Source: JBDTCS01 sp039923455
GTDB lineage: Bacteria; Bacteroidota; Ignavibacteria; Palsa-1295
Assembly (NCBI GenBank): GCA_039923455.1
Contig: JBDTCS010000144.1
Coordinates: 1-12,381, forward strand
DNA length: 12,381 nucleotides
Direction: 5' to 3'
The position numbers and the translations under genes were made by a program. This document shows positions 1-6,843 of the stretch, piece by piece. Position 1 is the first letter of the stretch. Every line of letters begins with the position of its first letter. The notes under the pieces were generated by a model. The model was not told where the DNA came from, made no database searches, and was given only the letters and a program-made list of their open reading frames with translations.

Positions 1-560
1 CGATGGCGCGACTCGTGACGCAGATGCGCTCGATCGATTCGGGAGCGCTCGCAGATGCAATCGGTGAGTTGCACAAGACGCCAACCGGTGCGTATGTGAT
101 CTACACACTCGAAACGCAAACACCGATTTTTATCGGCACACCGAACGATGCACCATTCATCACGTCACTCGAGGCCGAACGACTTCACACATCCGGCACG
201 CCGAAACCGGAAGCGCTAAATCACTTTACAAAACAATTGCATCTGCTCGCTACGCTCTGGCGGAAAAAATTGCACCAGGATGTTCGCATCACACCGCCAT
301 TCTACATAGACGCCAGGTTCAGCGGACAAATCATCGTTCGTCAAAAACAATCGGGCGTAAAACTCGCGAGTGTACAAGCGCAAGCCGCGCAATCAAAACC
401 GCTCGCCAGTTTGACCAATGACAATGCTTCGGCACCCAACGCAACGCGCGATTTGGCAAGTGTGCATACAGCGAATGCGCGAACAACGAGCTCGCAAGCA
501 GCAAGCTCACGATCAACAAGTGTATTGAACAATCCCCAGGCTCGGGGACAGCATCCATAG
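1..560 (+). CDS. ftsQ: Cell division protein FtsQ, C-terminal part (5' truncated by window edge)
   Basis: The reading frame is already open at the left edge, so only the last ~185 codons are present. FtsQ is a bitopic inner-membrane protein whose periplasmic POTRA/beta domains recruit FtsB/FtsL and downstream divisome proteins. The call rests mainly on position, directly upstream of ftsA and ftsZ on the same strand as in most dcw clusters. The visible part also fits the end of an FtsQ beta domain: residues about 20-115 alternate strands, include VYTL-like and FYIDARFSG-like segments, and end in a strand (QIIVRQ). Residues ~118-185 form a Ser/Ala/Thr/Asn-rich low-complexity tail that looks disordered, an unusual extension. 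The signal anchor and POTRA domain lie outside the window. The stop is 54 bp before ftsA, so co-transcription is likely. Identity is probable, not certain, because FtsQ is weakly conserved. Confidence 0.75.
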   Translation, partial: MARLVTQMRSIDSGALADAIGELHKTPTGAYVIYTLETQTPIFIGTPNDAPFITSLEAERLHTSGTPKPEALNHFTKQLHLLATLWRKKLHQDVRITPPFYIDARFSGQIIVRQKQSGVKLASVQAQAAQSKPLASLTNDNASAPNATRDLASVHTANARTTSSQAASSRSTSVLNNPQARGQHP

Positions 561-614
561 GGCCTTCATGAAAATAAAACTCCAGCTCCCAAAACGAAAG
601 GAAACAACACCAGT

Positions 615-2021
615 ATGAAAAACACTGGTTATTTCGACCCAAACAGCGGCTACGGTGCCGGTGGCAATGCCAACGGTTACTCTGCCTCGTCCCTAAACTC
701 TTCGCCCATGCTCGGCGTGCCCAGTAACTATGAGCCAGGCAAGATCATCGTAGGGCTTGATGTCGGCACTACCAAAGTATGCGCAATTGTTGCAGCGATC
801 TCGCTCAACGAACCGCATACGATGACAGTGCTCGGCGTCGGACATGCATCCGCAGACGGATTGTCTCGCGGTGTTGTGACAAATATCGAGAAGACCGTAC
901 GGTCGATCGAAAAAGCGATTGCGGAAGCGGAAGCGCAATCGGGCGTGAAGATACGCGAAGTCGTCGTCGGAATTGCCGGCGATCACATTCAGTCGTTTCA
1001 ATCACGTGGTGTTGTGACAATCTCGAATGCAGATCGTCAGATCACCGCCGAGGATGTCAGCCGCTTGATCGAGGACACCAAGAAAGTCCATCTACCTGCT
1101 GATCGCAGAATTCTACATGTGATTCCACAAGAGTTCATCGTCGATGGACAAGATGGTATCTACGAGCCAATCGGTATGTCGGGCGTTCGCCTCGAAGCGA
1201 GCGTACACATCATCAACGGTCTTGTAACAGCAGTACAAAATATCTACAACTGCGTCGAGCGTGCCGGACTCAAAGTTCGCGATCTCGTCCTCGAGCCACT
1301 TGCATCAAGTTATGCCGTGCTCGATGACGAAGAAAAAGAAGTCGGCGTAGCATTGGTCGATATCGGCGGCGGCACGACAAATATTGCCGTCTTCGAAGAA
1401 CGCACAATTCGTCACACGGCGGTGATTGGAATTGCCGGACAAAAAGTCACGGATGATATTCGCAAAGGTCTCGGAATTCTTGGCGAGCAAGCCGAGCGCC
1501 TCAAGCGAGAGTATGGCTGCGCAGTTGTTTCGCATATTTTGCGTGACGAAGTAATCCAACTTCCCGGACTTGCAGGCCGTAAGCCTCGCGAGATACAAAA
1601 ATCTGTGCTCGCACGTGTCATTCAACCACGTCTCGAAGAGATACTGGAGTTCTCACTTGCGGAAATCAAACGTTCGGGCTATGCTCGCCATCTTTCGGCA
1701 GGTGTAGTTCTAACGGGTGGTGGTTCGATGACAAACGGTACGCGTGAACTTGCTGAAGAGATTTTCGGAATGCCGGTGAAGATCGGAATGCCGATGGGCT
1801 TCGGTGCCGGACTCGTGAAAGAGGTGGAGTCGCCAGTATTCTCGACTGCGGTCGGATTGGTGCTCTATGCGTTCAAGAATCATGAGAAGAGCTCGTTGCT
1901 CTCGTATATCGAAGAACAGCAGGAACTCGAAATTCCGGAAGAGATCGAAGAGACCGAGATGACCGATGATAAAAAGGCAAACATCTTTGGCAAGATGAAA
2001 GAGTGGTTCGAGCAACTATAA
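615..2021 (+). CDS. ftsA: Cell division protein FtsA (actin-like Z-ring membrane tether)
   Basis: FtsA is an actin/Hsp70-fold ATPase that polymerises under the membrane, binds the FtsZ tail and anchors the Z-ring. At 468 aa it is longer than E. coli FtsA (420 aa). Visible motifs are phosphate-1 VGLDVGTTKV (about 46-55), the 1C subdomain around EVVVGIAGDHIQ, phosphate-2 DIGGGTTN (249-256), the adenosine motif LTGGGS (around 366-371), and a C-terminal amphipathic helix (IFGKMKEWFEQL, 457-468) matching the membrane-targeting sequence. The ATG at 615 is chosen because AAAGGAAA lies at 597-604, a good ribosome binding site although about 11 nt away. The next in-frame ATG (708) has none. This start gives about 42 Gly/Asn/Ser-rich residues before the ATPase core, where most FtsA proteins have only a few. 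ftsZ follows after 59 A/T-rich bases. Confidence 0.97.
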   Translation: MKNTGYFDPNSGYGAGGNANGYSASSLNSSPMLGVPSNYEPGKIIVGLDVGTTKVCAIVAAISLNEPHTMTVLGVGHASADGLSRGVVTNIEKTVRSIEKAIAEAEAQSGVKIREVVVGIAGDHIQSFQSRGVVTISNADRQITAEDVSRLIEDTKKVHLPADRRILHVIPQEFIVDGQDGIYEPIGMSGVRLEASVHIINGLVTAVQNIYNCVERAGLKVRDLVLEPLASSYAVLDDEEKEVGVALVDIGGGTTNIAVFEERTIRHTAVIGIAGQKVTDDIRKGLGILGEQAERLKREYGCAVVSHILRDEVIQLPGLAGRKPREIQKSVLARVIQPRLEEILEFSLAEIKRSGYARHLSAGVVLTGGGSMTNGTRELAEEIFGMPVKIGMPMGFGAGLVKEVESPVFSTAVGLVLYAFKNHEKSSLLSYIEEQQELEIPEEIEETEMTDDKKANIFGKMKEWFEQL

Positions 2022-2080
2022 ACATAACACGTTGCCCTAAAATATTTTCAAAGAGTATAGCTCATTAAAGTAAAATCCCA

Positions 2081-3649
2081 ATGATTGAGTTAGACACAAA
2101 ATCAGAATACGGAGCAAAGATCCGAATAGTTGGTGTCGGCGGTGGTGGATCGAATGCTGTGAATGCGATGATCAACAAGGGCCTGGAAGGTGTAGAGTTC
2201 TGCGTGCTGAACACCGACATGCAAGCCTTAGAAAAAAGTGAAGCCCCGATCAAGCTTCAGATCGGAAAAAACTTGACACGCGGTTTGGGTGCAGGTGCCG
2301 ATCCGGAAGTCGGTCGTAAGGCTGTCGAAGAAGATCGCGAAGAGATCGGGCGTATGCTCGTCGGAAGCGATATGGTCTTTGTCACAGCCGGAATGGGCGG
2401 AGGCACCGGAACAGGTGGAGCTGCGGTCGTTGCGAATATCGCAAAAAGCCAAGGTGCACTTGTGGTCGCAATTGTCACGCGGCCGTTTAGCTTCGAGGGC
2501 AAGCGCCGTTCGAAACTCGCCGATGAGGGTATCGAAGAGTTGCGCAAGCATGTCGATACGCTAATCATCATTCCAAATCAAAAGCTGCTCGCACTTGTCG
2601 AACATTCAACTTCGTTCTTGGATGGATTCTCCATCGCAAATCAAGTGCTATACAATGCGACGCGCGGCATCAGCGAACTCATCATTCGTCACGGATACAT
2701 TAATGTTGATTTTGCCGATGTACGAACGGTGATGAAAGAAATGGGCGATGCAATCATGGGCTCAGGTGTCGCAACCGGCGAACACCGTGCTGCTCGTGCT
2801 GCGGAGAATGCGATTAGTTCGCCACTCCTCGAAGGTGTTTCGATTCAAGGTGCGCAAGGTGTGCTTGTAAATATCACTGGTGGTCGTTCGATGACGTTGC
2901 TCGAAGTTAGCGAAGCAACGCAGATCATTCATGACGCAGCAGGTGACGATGCAAATCTGATCTTTGGTGCTGTGCTTGATGATTCCATGTCGGATGAAGT
3001 GATGGTGACGGTTATCGCAACAGGCTTTAACCTTCGACCAAAATTCACAGGACTTGCGTATGGTCAGAACAGCCAGCTGCCCCTCGCAATGCCGCAAGAG
3101 AATTCTACGGAGCTAAAGCCACGCGTGGAACGCATGACTGCTCCAATGTCGGATGCGCAAAGAATGGATCGTCGAGGCGTCGAACGTGGCGAGCGCAAAG
3201 AGAGTCGGCCAATGACTGCCGATGACGGTTCGTACTCAGGCGGGCAACCGCTTCCGAAAATCGAGCGTATGTATACGCGGGGTACTCTCACGGAAAAATC
3301 AGAACGAACTTCGTCATTTGAGCGCCCATCCATTGATCGTGACAATGAGCAGTATAGCGTTAGCGGCTCGCAATCGAGGGGTTCTGCACTCAGACTAACT
3401 CCGAAGAACGATGCACGACACGTTCCGAGTGGCCCAAGAGATCTCAAGGAATTCGATCAGCCGGCCTATTTGCGTCGCGGAATCGACCTTCCGCCGATCG
3501 AAGATGCCGAGACTGAGCAAACAGCCGTGGATGCTCGGGCAAATGGCCGAGAAGCCGCACAAAAGCATCAGGAGGCGATAAAGGTCGAACAAGCTGCGGT
3601 ACGCCAACAGAACGACCGCCCGGCCTTTCTGCGACGAATTATGGACTGA
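2081..3649 (+). CDS. ftsZ: Cell division protein FtsZ (tubulin-like GTPase)
   Basis: FtsZ polymerises with GTP at midcell to form the Z-ring. The protein is 522 aa against 383 in E. coli; the excess is a long C-terminal linker. The N-terminal Rossmann part has the GGGGSNAVN loop (20-28) and the tubulin signature GGGTGTG (106-112). The T7 synergy loop is NVDFAD, with N208, D210 and D213 in the positions that complete the neighbouring subunit's GTPase site. The globular core ends near residue 316 (ATGFNLRPK region). Residues ~320-458 are a charged, Ser/Arg-rich linker. Two tail motifs follow: DQPAYLRR (459-466) and DRPAFLRR (512-519), the latter three residues from the end. Both resemble the conserved PAFLR peptide that binds FtsA and other partners. 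No clear Shine-Dalgarno precedes the ATG; the leader is A/T-rich. It is probably co-transcribed with ftsQ and ftsA. Confidence 0.98.
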   Translation: MIELDTKSEYGAKIRIVGVGGGGSNAVNAMINKGLEGVEFCVLNTDMQALEKSEAPIKLQIGKNLTRGLGAGADPEVGRKAVEEDREEIGRMLVGSDMVFVTAGMGGGTGTGGAAVVANIAKSQGALVVAIVTRPFSFEGKRRSKLADEGIEELRKHVDTLIIIPNQKLLALVEHSTSFLDGFSIANQVLYNATRGISELIIRHGYINVDFADVRTVMKEMGDAIMGSGVATGEHRAARAAENAISSPLLEGVSIQGAQGVLVNITGGRSMTLLEVSEATQIIHDAAGDDANLIFGAVLDDSMSDEVMVTVIATGFNLRPKFTGLAYGQNSQLPLAMPQENSTELKPRVERMTAPMSDAQRMDRRGVERGERKESRPMTADDGSYSGGQPLPKIERMYTRGTLTEKSERTSSFERPSIDRDNEQYSVSGSQSRGSALRLTPKNDARHVPSGPRDLKEFDQPAYLRRGIDLPPIEDAETEQTAVDARANGREAAQKHQEAIKVEQAAVRQQNDRPAFLRRIMD

Positions 3650-3650
3650 T

Positions 3651-3676
3651 CCCTCGCCGCACCAGCGCGGCATGGG
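3651..3676 (+). other. Stem-loop directly after the ftsZ stop codon
   Basis: GCCGC (3656-3660) pairs with GCGGC (3667-3671) around a six-base loop. CCC (3651-3653) pairs with GGG (3674-3676) across a 2x2 internal loop. It begins one base after the TGA. No T-run follows, so it is not a classic intrinsic terminator; it could protect the mRNA 3' end. Confidence 0.35.
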
Positions 3677-3749
3677 AAAGCTTCATAGGACAATTTGCCC
3701 TTAAAAAGTTGTGCAGTTATCCATTTTGGCCTGCGCTACCTTTTGAAGC

Positions 3750-3798
3750 AAAAAAGAGGGACCGGCAAGGTTATGGGAGTTTCCTACCGGCCCACTCT
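3750..3798 (-). terminator. Possible intrinsic terminator acting on the minus strand
   Basis: An imperfect stem pairs AGAG (3755-3758) with CTCT (3795-3798), CCGG (3762-3765) with CCGG (3787-3790), and AGG (3768-3770) with CCT (3783-3785). Six A's (3750-3755) adjoin its left side, so read on the minus strand it is a hairpin followed by TTTTTT. No minus-strand gene ends here. If real, it would stop antisense read-through towards ftsZ from the minus-strand genes to the right. Confidence 0.35.
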
Positions 3799-3818
3799 GA
3801 TTCTAAACACGAGCACTT

Positions 3819-3861
3819 GCGGGTCGCGACTGAGCTTTGGGAGCCCAGTTTTGCGACCCGC
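3819..3861 (+). terminator. Strong hairpin downstream of ftsZ (possible terminator without T-run)
   Basis: A perfect 9-bp GC-rich stem, GCGGGTCGC (3819-3827) with GCGACCCGC (3853-3861), encloses a second stem: ACTG/CAGT and GCT/AGC around a short loop, with one mismatch. It is the most stable fold in the intergenic region and lies between ftsZ and the next promoter, where termination is expected. The lack of a following T-run argues against simple intrinsic termination; it may be a Rho-assisted stop or part of an RNA element. Confidence 0.4.
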
Positions 3862-3926
3862 GCTCGCGTTTAGCACAATCGAAATATACGAAGCGTCAGA
3901 ATCTTAGCACCGAAGCAGAAAATAAC

Positions 3927-3958
3927 TTTTGTTCTCCGAGAATTTTTTCGTATCTTTG
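3927..3958 (+). promoter_or_regulatory. Bacteroidota-type promoter (-33 TTTG / -7 TAnnTTTG)
   Basis: TTTTG at 3927-3931 and TATCTTTG at 3951-3958 are separated by 19 nt. This matches the Bacteroidota housekeeping pattern of TTTG, about 19 nt, then TAnnTTTG. Transcription would start near 3965 and leave a leader of roughly 120 nt before the ATG at 4084. A short stem-loop (CTCAG 4046-4050 with CTGAG 4057-4061) lies 22 bases before that start codon. Confidence 0.65.
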
Positions 3959-4083
3959 CAACTCTCGATAGAGTCCAAGGGAGAGCATCACATCGGGGGC
4001 TTCCTGCCTTCGTTCCGTGCGGCAAGACTCAATATTATCAGCGCGCTCAGATCCACCTGAGATTGCTATCAAAGTTGCGTACA

Positions 4084-4473
4084 ATGAATTATTCTCGGCT
4101 TCTATTGCTACCGGTTATTTGCTTGTTGTGCTCTGTGTCACTTCATGCGCAGCAGAGGGCTTCGGAAGAAAGACTTTCTGACTCTTTAAAAGCAATTAAA
4201 TCGGCTACGCTTGTAGCGAGTAAGTTTGCAGAGACACAATACCTAGGGACTGGCGGGATGGAATACGTAACCAGAGTTCAGTATATAAATCCCACAAACA
4301 TGCTGGCTATTATCGGACAGGATGATGATAGCAACGCATATACCTGTTCGATGAAGAAACTGCCACGTAAGGGCTGGGTTATAACACAGTATGAATATAT
4401 TTTTGAACCCACAGGCGTGAAGACTGTTGACAAGCTTAACCCACCTTTTCCTCTGAGGGGATGGAATAAGTAA
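4084..4473 (+). CDS. Small secreted protein of unknown function
   Basis: I do not recognise a family. The product is 129 aa from the ATG at 4084; an in-frame TTG at 4063 would add seven residues before the signal and looks less likely. The N-terminus is a clean Sec signal peptide: a short basic start (MNYSR), a Leu/Val/Cys-rich core, and a likely signal peptidase I site after SLHA (about residue 22), followed by QQ. The mature part has a short charged helix (ASEERLSDSLKAIKS) and then mainly beta-like, aromatic-rich sequence (YVTRVQYI, WVITQYEYIF), ending PLRGWNK. It probably acts in the periplasm or outside the cell. It has its own promoter and is an isolated single gene. Its base composition looks lower in GC than its neighbours, with ATA codons, which hints at a lineage-specific or acquired gene. 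It converges on the transporter gene with a 12-bp gap. Confidence 0.65.
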   Translation: MNYSRLLLLPVICLLCSVSLHAQQRASEERLSDSLKAIKSATLVASKFAETQYLGTGGMEYVTRVQYINPTNMLAIIGQDDDSNAYTCSMKKLPRKGWVITQYEYIFEPTGVKTVDKLNPPFPLRGWNK

Positions 4474-4485
4474 TTGGCTGACGCA

Positions 4486-5421
4486 TCACTCTCCGGCTTT
4501 CGCGGTAACTTCCTCGCCGATCGACTGCGGTGAAGTGATGGCACGGATTGCGACGACGCCAAGTATGATAGCGCCACCTACTATCGCCCAATAGGTGGGC
4601 TGCTCGCCAACACCGATGAAGACCCAGATCGGATTTAGCACCGGCTCGATCATGGAGATAAGTGTCGCATCGATTGCGCGAACGTGCCCGATTCCGAAAG
4701 TGAAAAACGTGTAGGCAATTCCGATCTGTACAACTCCCAAGAAGAGTAGCATCCAGATCTCACTCGTGTGATGTGGCATTGGGCTCGTGAAGCCGGTGAT
4801 TGCAAGGACTGCCATTGCGATCACGATCATAGCATGTCCGACGATGACCGATCTCCACCGGAGCGCTTCAGATGCGCGTTCGTGCTTTAGCAGTAGCGCG
4901 AATGTCGCGAACGCAACTCCGGAAGCAAGCGCAGCAAGGTTGCCCCAAAACGAGTGAACGTCTAACTTGCCGACAAAGAAAAGTCCCATCGCGCATGTCG
5001 AGACAAAAACAAAAATGAGATCGCGCGGTTTGAGCTTCGTCTTCGAGAGTATCGGCTCGGCAAAGAGGACATAGATCGGTGCGGTGTATTGCAGAAAGAT
5101 CGCGTTGGCCGAGGTCGTGAGCTTTGTTGCAATCACGAAGAGGACGAGCAAGAGCGCGAAGAAGAAGGAGGTAAGCCAAAGCTGCGGAGTGAACCACGGT
5201 TCACGAACGCCATGCTCTATCCGTTTACGATTGAATGTGTAGATCGCCCAAATCGTGAGGCATCCGAATAAACTTCGCCACAGCGAGATCGACCACGCGT
5301 CGAGCGAAACCTCTTTGATAAACACACCGCCCGTGCTCCACAAGAGCGCCGCGAGAGCGATCGCGTAGGTGCCCTTTCGCGAGTTGCTTCCTCTCACGAG
5401 TACTATCGCGGTCTGCTCCAA
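4486..5421 (-). CDS. EamA/DMT-family transporter
   Basis: This is a predicted inner-membrane permease of the drug/metabolite transporter superfamily, with two EamA repeats and about ten hydrophobic helices in 311 aa, the usual size. Typical marks are LLWSTGGVFIKE in the first helix, SANAIFLQYTAPIYV closing the first repeat and ATLISMIEPVLNPIWVF in the second. The substrate cannot be read from sequence; relatives export amino acids or other metabolites. The start is uncertain. The TTG at 5421 is the first in-frame start and has AGG five bases upstream; it overlaps the upstream lipoprotein gene by 19 bp, suggesting translational coupling. A GTG at 5397 is the alternative and would lack an SD. 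It is the last gene of the minus-strand run that begins with the LolA-like gene. Confidence 0.9.
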   Translation of the reverse strand: MEQTAIVLVRGSNSRKGTYAIALAALLWSTGGVFIKEVSLDAWSISLWRSLFGCLTIWAIYTFNRKRIEHGVREPWFTPQLWLTSFFFALLLVLFVIATKLTTSANAIFLQYTAPIYVLFAEPILSKTKLKPRDLIFVFVSTCAMGLFFVGKLDVHSFWGNLAALASGVAFATFALLLKHERASEALRWRSVIVGHAMIVIAMAVLAITGFTSPMPHHTSEIWMLLFLGVVQIGIAYTFFTFGIGHVRAIDATLISMIEPVLNPIWVFIGVGEQPTYWAIVGGAIILGVVAIRAITSPQSIGEEVTAKAGE

Positions 5422-5804
5422 CCAAGCCTGTCGCCTTCATCAAGAATTGCGAGTAGCTCTTCCTGAGTGATCTTATGACTCTTCAAAAAAGCGGCGATCT
5501 CCGTTTTCGATATTCCGTCTTTTCGCAACGGACGATAATCATGATAGATATGCACGACATCCAGCGGTTCGAAACGGGCCAACAATTTATCGTGCTCGGG
5601 TGTACGCATGTGTGACTTATCGATCACAAGTCCGTGGCCACTATCGACTTTTGCCGGAGTCGAGTCATGCGTCACGAGCGTCTTCGTCAGAAGTGTATCC
5701 GATGCCGGCCCTTCTGTATGCTTTGTGCAAGCACCGAGCAAGCACGCGATAGCGAGCGTAGAACTGATCGAAAGTACGAACCGCTGAAATTTTGAAATAT
5801 GCAT
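5403..5804 (-). CDS. Small putative lipoprotein of unknown function
   Basis: The 133-aa product starts with a lipoprotein signal: basic N-terminus (MHISKFQR), hydrophobic stretch, and the lipobox LGAC with the lipidated Cys at residue 26. The mature protein has a Thr/Ser-rich spacer of about 40 residues and then a small charged, mostly helical domain. That domain includes HMRTPEHDKLLARF, HIYHDYRPLRKDG and a helix-turn-helix-like end (ISKTEIAAFLKSHKITQEELLAILDEG). I do not recognise the family. The frame is open further upstream, to 5915, but that part would lie inside the FAH gene. The ATG at 5804 is preferred because the signal peptide begins there and the FAH stop lies one base upstream, so translation is probably coupled. 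The protein should sit in the inner or outer membrane facing the periplasm. Confidence 0.75.
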   Translation of the reverse strand: MHISKFQRFVLSISSTLAIACLLGACTKHTEGPASDTLLTKTLVTHDSTPAKVDSGHGLVIDKSHMRTPEHDKLLARFEPLDVVHIYHDYRPLRKDGISKTEIAAFLKSHKITQEELLAILDEGDRLGWSRPR

Positions 5805-5805
5805 T

Positions 5806-6807
5806 CTACTGTTTTGCTGCAACAACATTATTCGTAAGCTCACCAAGCATATCAATCGAACAAGTAACAACGTCTCCGACCTTAATCCAAAGATTGTCGG
5901 TGATCTTGGAGCCATTCAACTCCAGCAGACATCCGGTACCAACTGTGCCCGAACCAATGACATCACCCGGATAAAGCGTCACACCATAACTCGCTCGCTC
6001 GATGATTTGCGCAAACGTCCAGCTCATATCCTTCAGATTGCCGCGTGAGTATTCTTTGCCGTTGATTGCGCAGGTCATCGTGAGATCGTAACGCTCGCCC
6101 TTCGGACCCGGAATGCGGCGGCTTGCAAGTTCATCACGCGTCACAAGCCACGGACCAATCGCCGTCGCAAAGTCTTTTCCCTTTGCCGGTCCGAGCGAAA
6201 GCTTCATCTCTTCCATCTGTAAATAGCGAGCGCTCCAATCGTTCATCACAGTGTAGCCGGCGATATAGCTATCCGCTTCACTCGCTGAAATATTGCGTCC
6301 CACCTTCCCGATCACGATCGCGGCTTCGAGTTCGTAGTCGAGCTTCTTCAAATGTTCGGGCATTACTTCCATCGGACCTGGTCCGATCACGGCCTGATGA
6401 TTCGTAAAATAAAATACAGGAAAGAGATCGAACTCCTCGATCATCTCAACGCCACGATTTCGTCGCGCGGCCTCTACATGCTGACGAAACGCGTAGCCAT
6501 CCCGCATCGAAGTCGGGCGAGGGATCGGTGCCATAAGTTTTACATCAGCGACGGGATAGCTCTTGACACTTGCGGGTGTCTTTGCATCCGAGTACCATGC
6601 AAGCGCTTGGGCAACAATTTCGATACCCGGATTTCCATACATTTGCAAAAGCGCGAGCAGTGAAGGCGTCATGGAAACCGTCTTGCCTGTCGCTGCCGCA
6701 AACTCTGTTTCAAGTGACGTAAGATTCAGCACACGATCACCCACCAAAACACCGGGCTCACCGCAATCCATGACTGCGCCTTCGCGCAAATAGGTAACTA
6801 ATTTCAT
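5806..6807 (-). CDS. Fumarylacetoacetate hydrolase (FAH) family protein
   Basis: This is a 333-aa member of the FAH superfamily, cytosolic metal-dependent enzymes that hydrolyse or hydrate C-C bonds in acylpyruvate-like substrates, for example the last step of tyrosine/homogentisate breakdown. Visible features are DGYAFRQHV with His110 in the position of the catalytic His, FYFTNH (133-138), the metal-binding pair E159 and E161 in YELEAAIVIG, D190 in VMNDWSAR, and the C-terminal GDVIGSGTVGTG (281-292), a family hallmark. Length and layout fit the two-part bacterial enzymes. The exact substrate is unknown: no homogentisate dioxygenase or other aromatic-degradation gene is in the window, so fumarylacetoacetase itself is only one option. 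No SD is seen; the leader is A/T-rich. It lies 36 bp after the ferredoxin gene and abuts the lipoprotein gene. Confidence 0.9.
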   Translation of the reverse strand: MKLVTYLREGAVMDCGEPGVLVGDRVLNLTSLETEFAAATGKTVSMTPSLLALLQMYGNPGIEIVAQALAWYSDAKTPASVKSYPVADVKLMAPIPRPTSMRDGYAFRQHVEAARRNRGVEMIEEFDLFPVFYFTNHQAVIGPGPMEVMPEHLKKLDYELEAAIVIGKVGRNISASEADSYIAGYTVMNDWSARYLQMEEMKLSLGPAKGKDFATAIGPWLVTRDELASRRIPGPKGERYDLTMTCAINGKEYSRGNLKDMSWTFAQIIERASYGVTLYPGDVIGSGTVGTGCLLELNGSKITDNLWIKVGDVVTCSIDMLGELTNNVVAAKQ

Positions 6808-6843
6808 TGACTAATTTTTAACGATTCTAAAATTTCAACGTGA

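Larger units (their letters stand above)
3650..3926. other. Gene-free intergenic stretch with three inverted repeats
   Basis: Between the ftsZ stop and the next promoter there is no convincing coding sequence. The only forward frame of note (about 70 codons) has no ribosome binding site or recognisable protein character. The stretch holds three stem-loops, listed separately. No tRNA, tmRNA or 6S-type signature was recognised. It probably carries 3' processing or termination signals of the ftsQAZ transcript; a small structured RNA cannot be excluded. Confidence 0.5.

Noticed and set aside
331..642. Open frame antisense to the FtsQ tail
   Set aside because: It is the shadow of low-complexity coding sequence in FtsQ and overlaps the ftsA start; no support as a gene.
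3728..3750. TACCTTTT sequence as a -7 element for a transcript over the ftsZ downstream hairpins
   Set aside because: Does not match TAnnTTTG at the final base and has no -33 element at the right distance.
3695..3907. 70-codon open frame in the gap after ftsZ
   Set aside because: It runs through two strong inverted repeats, has no SD and no protein-like composition; most likely chance.
5805..5915. Longer N-terminus for the small lipoprotein
   Set aside because: It would overlap the FAH coding end and put about 37 residues before a clean lipoprotein signal that starts at 5804.
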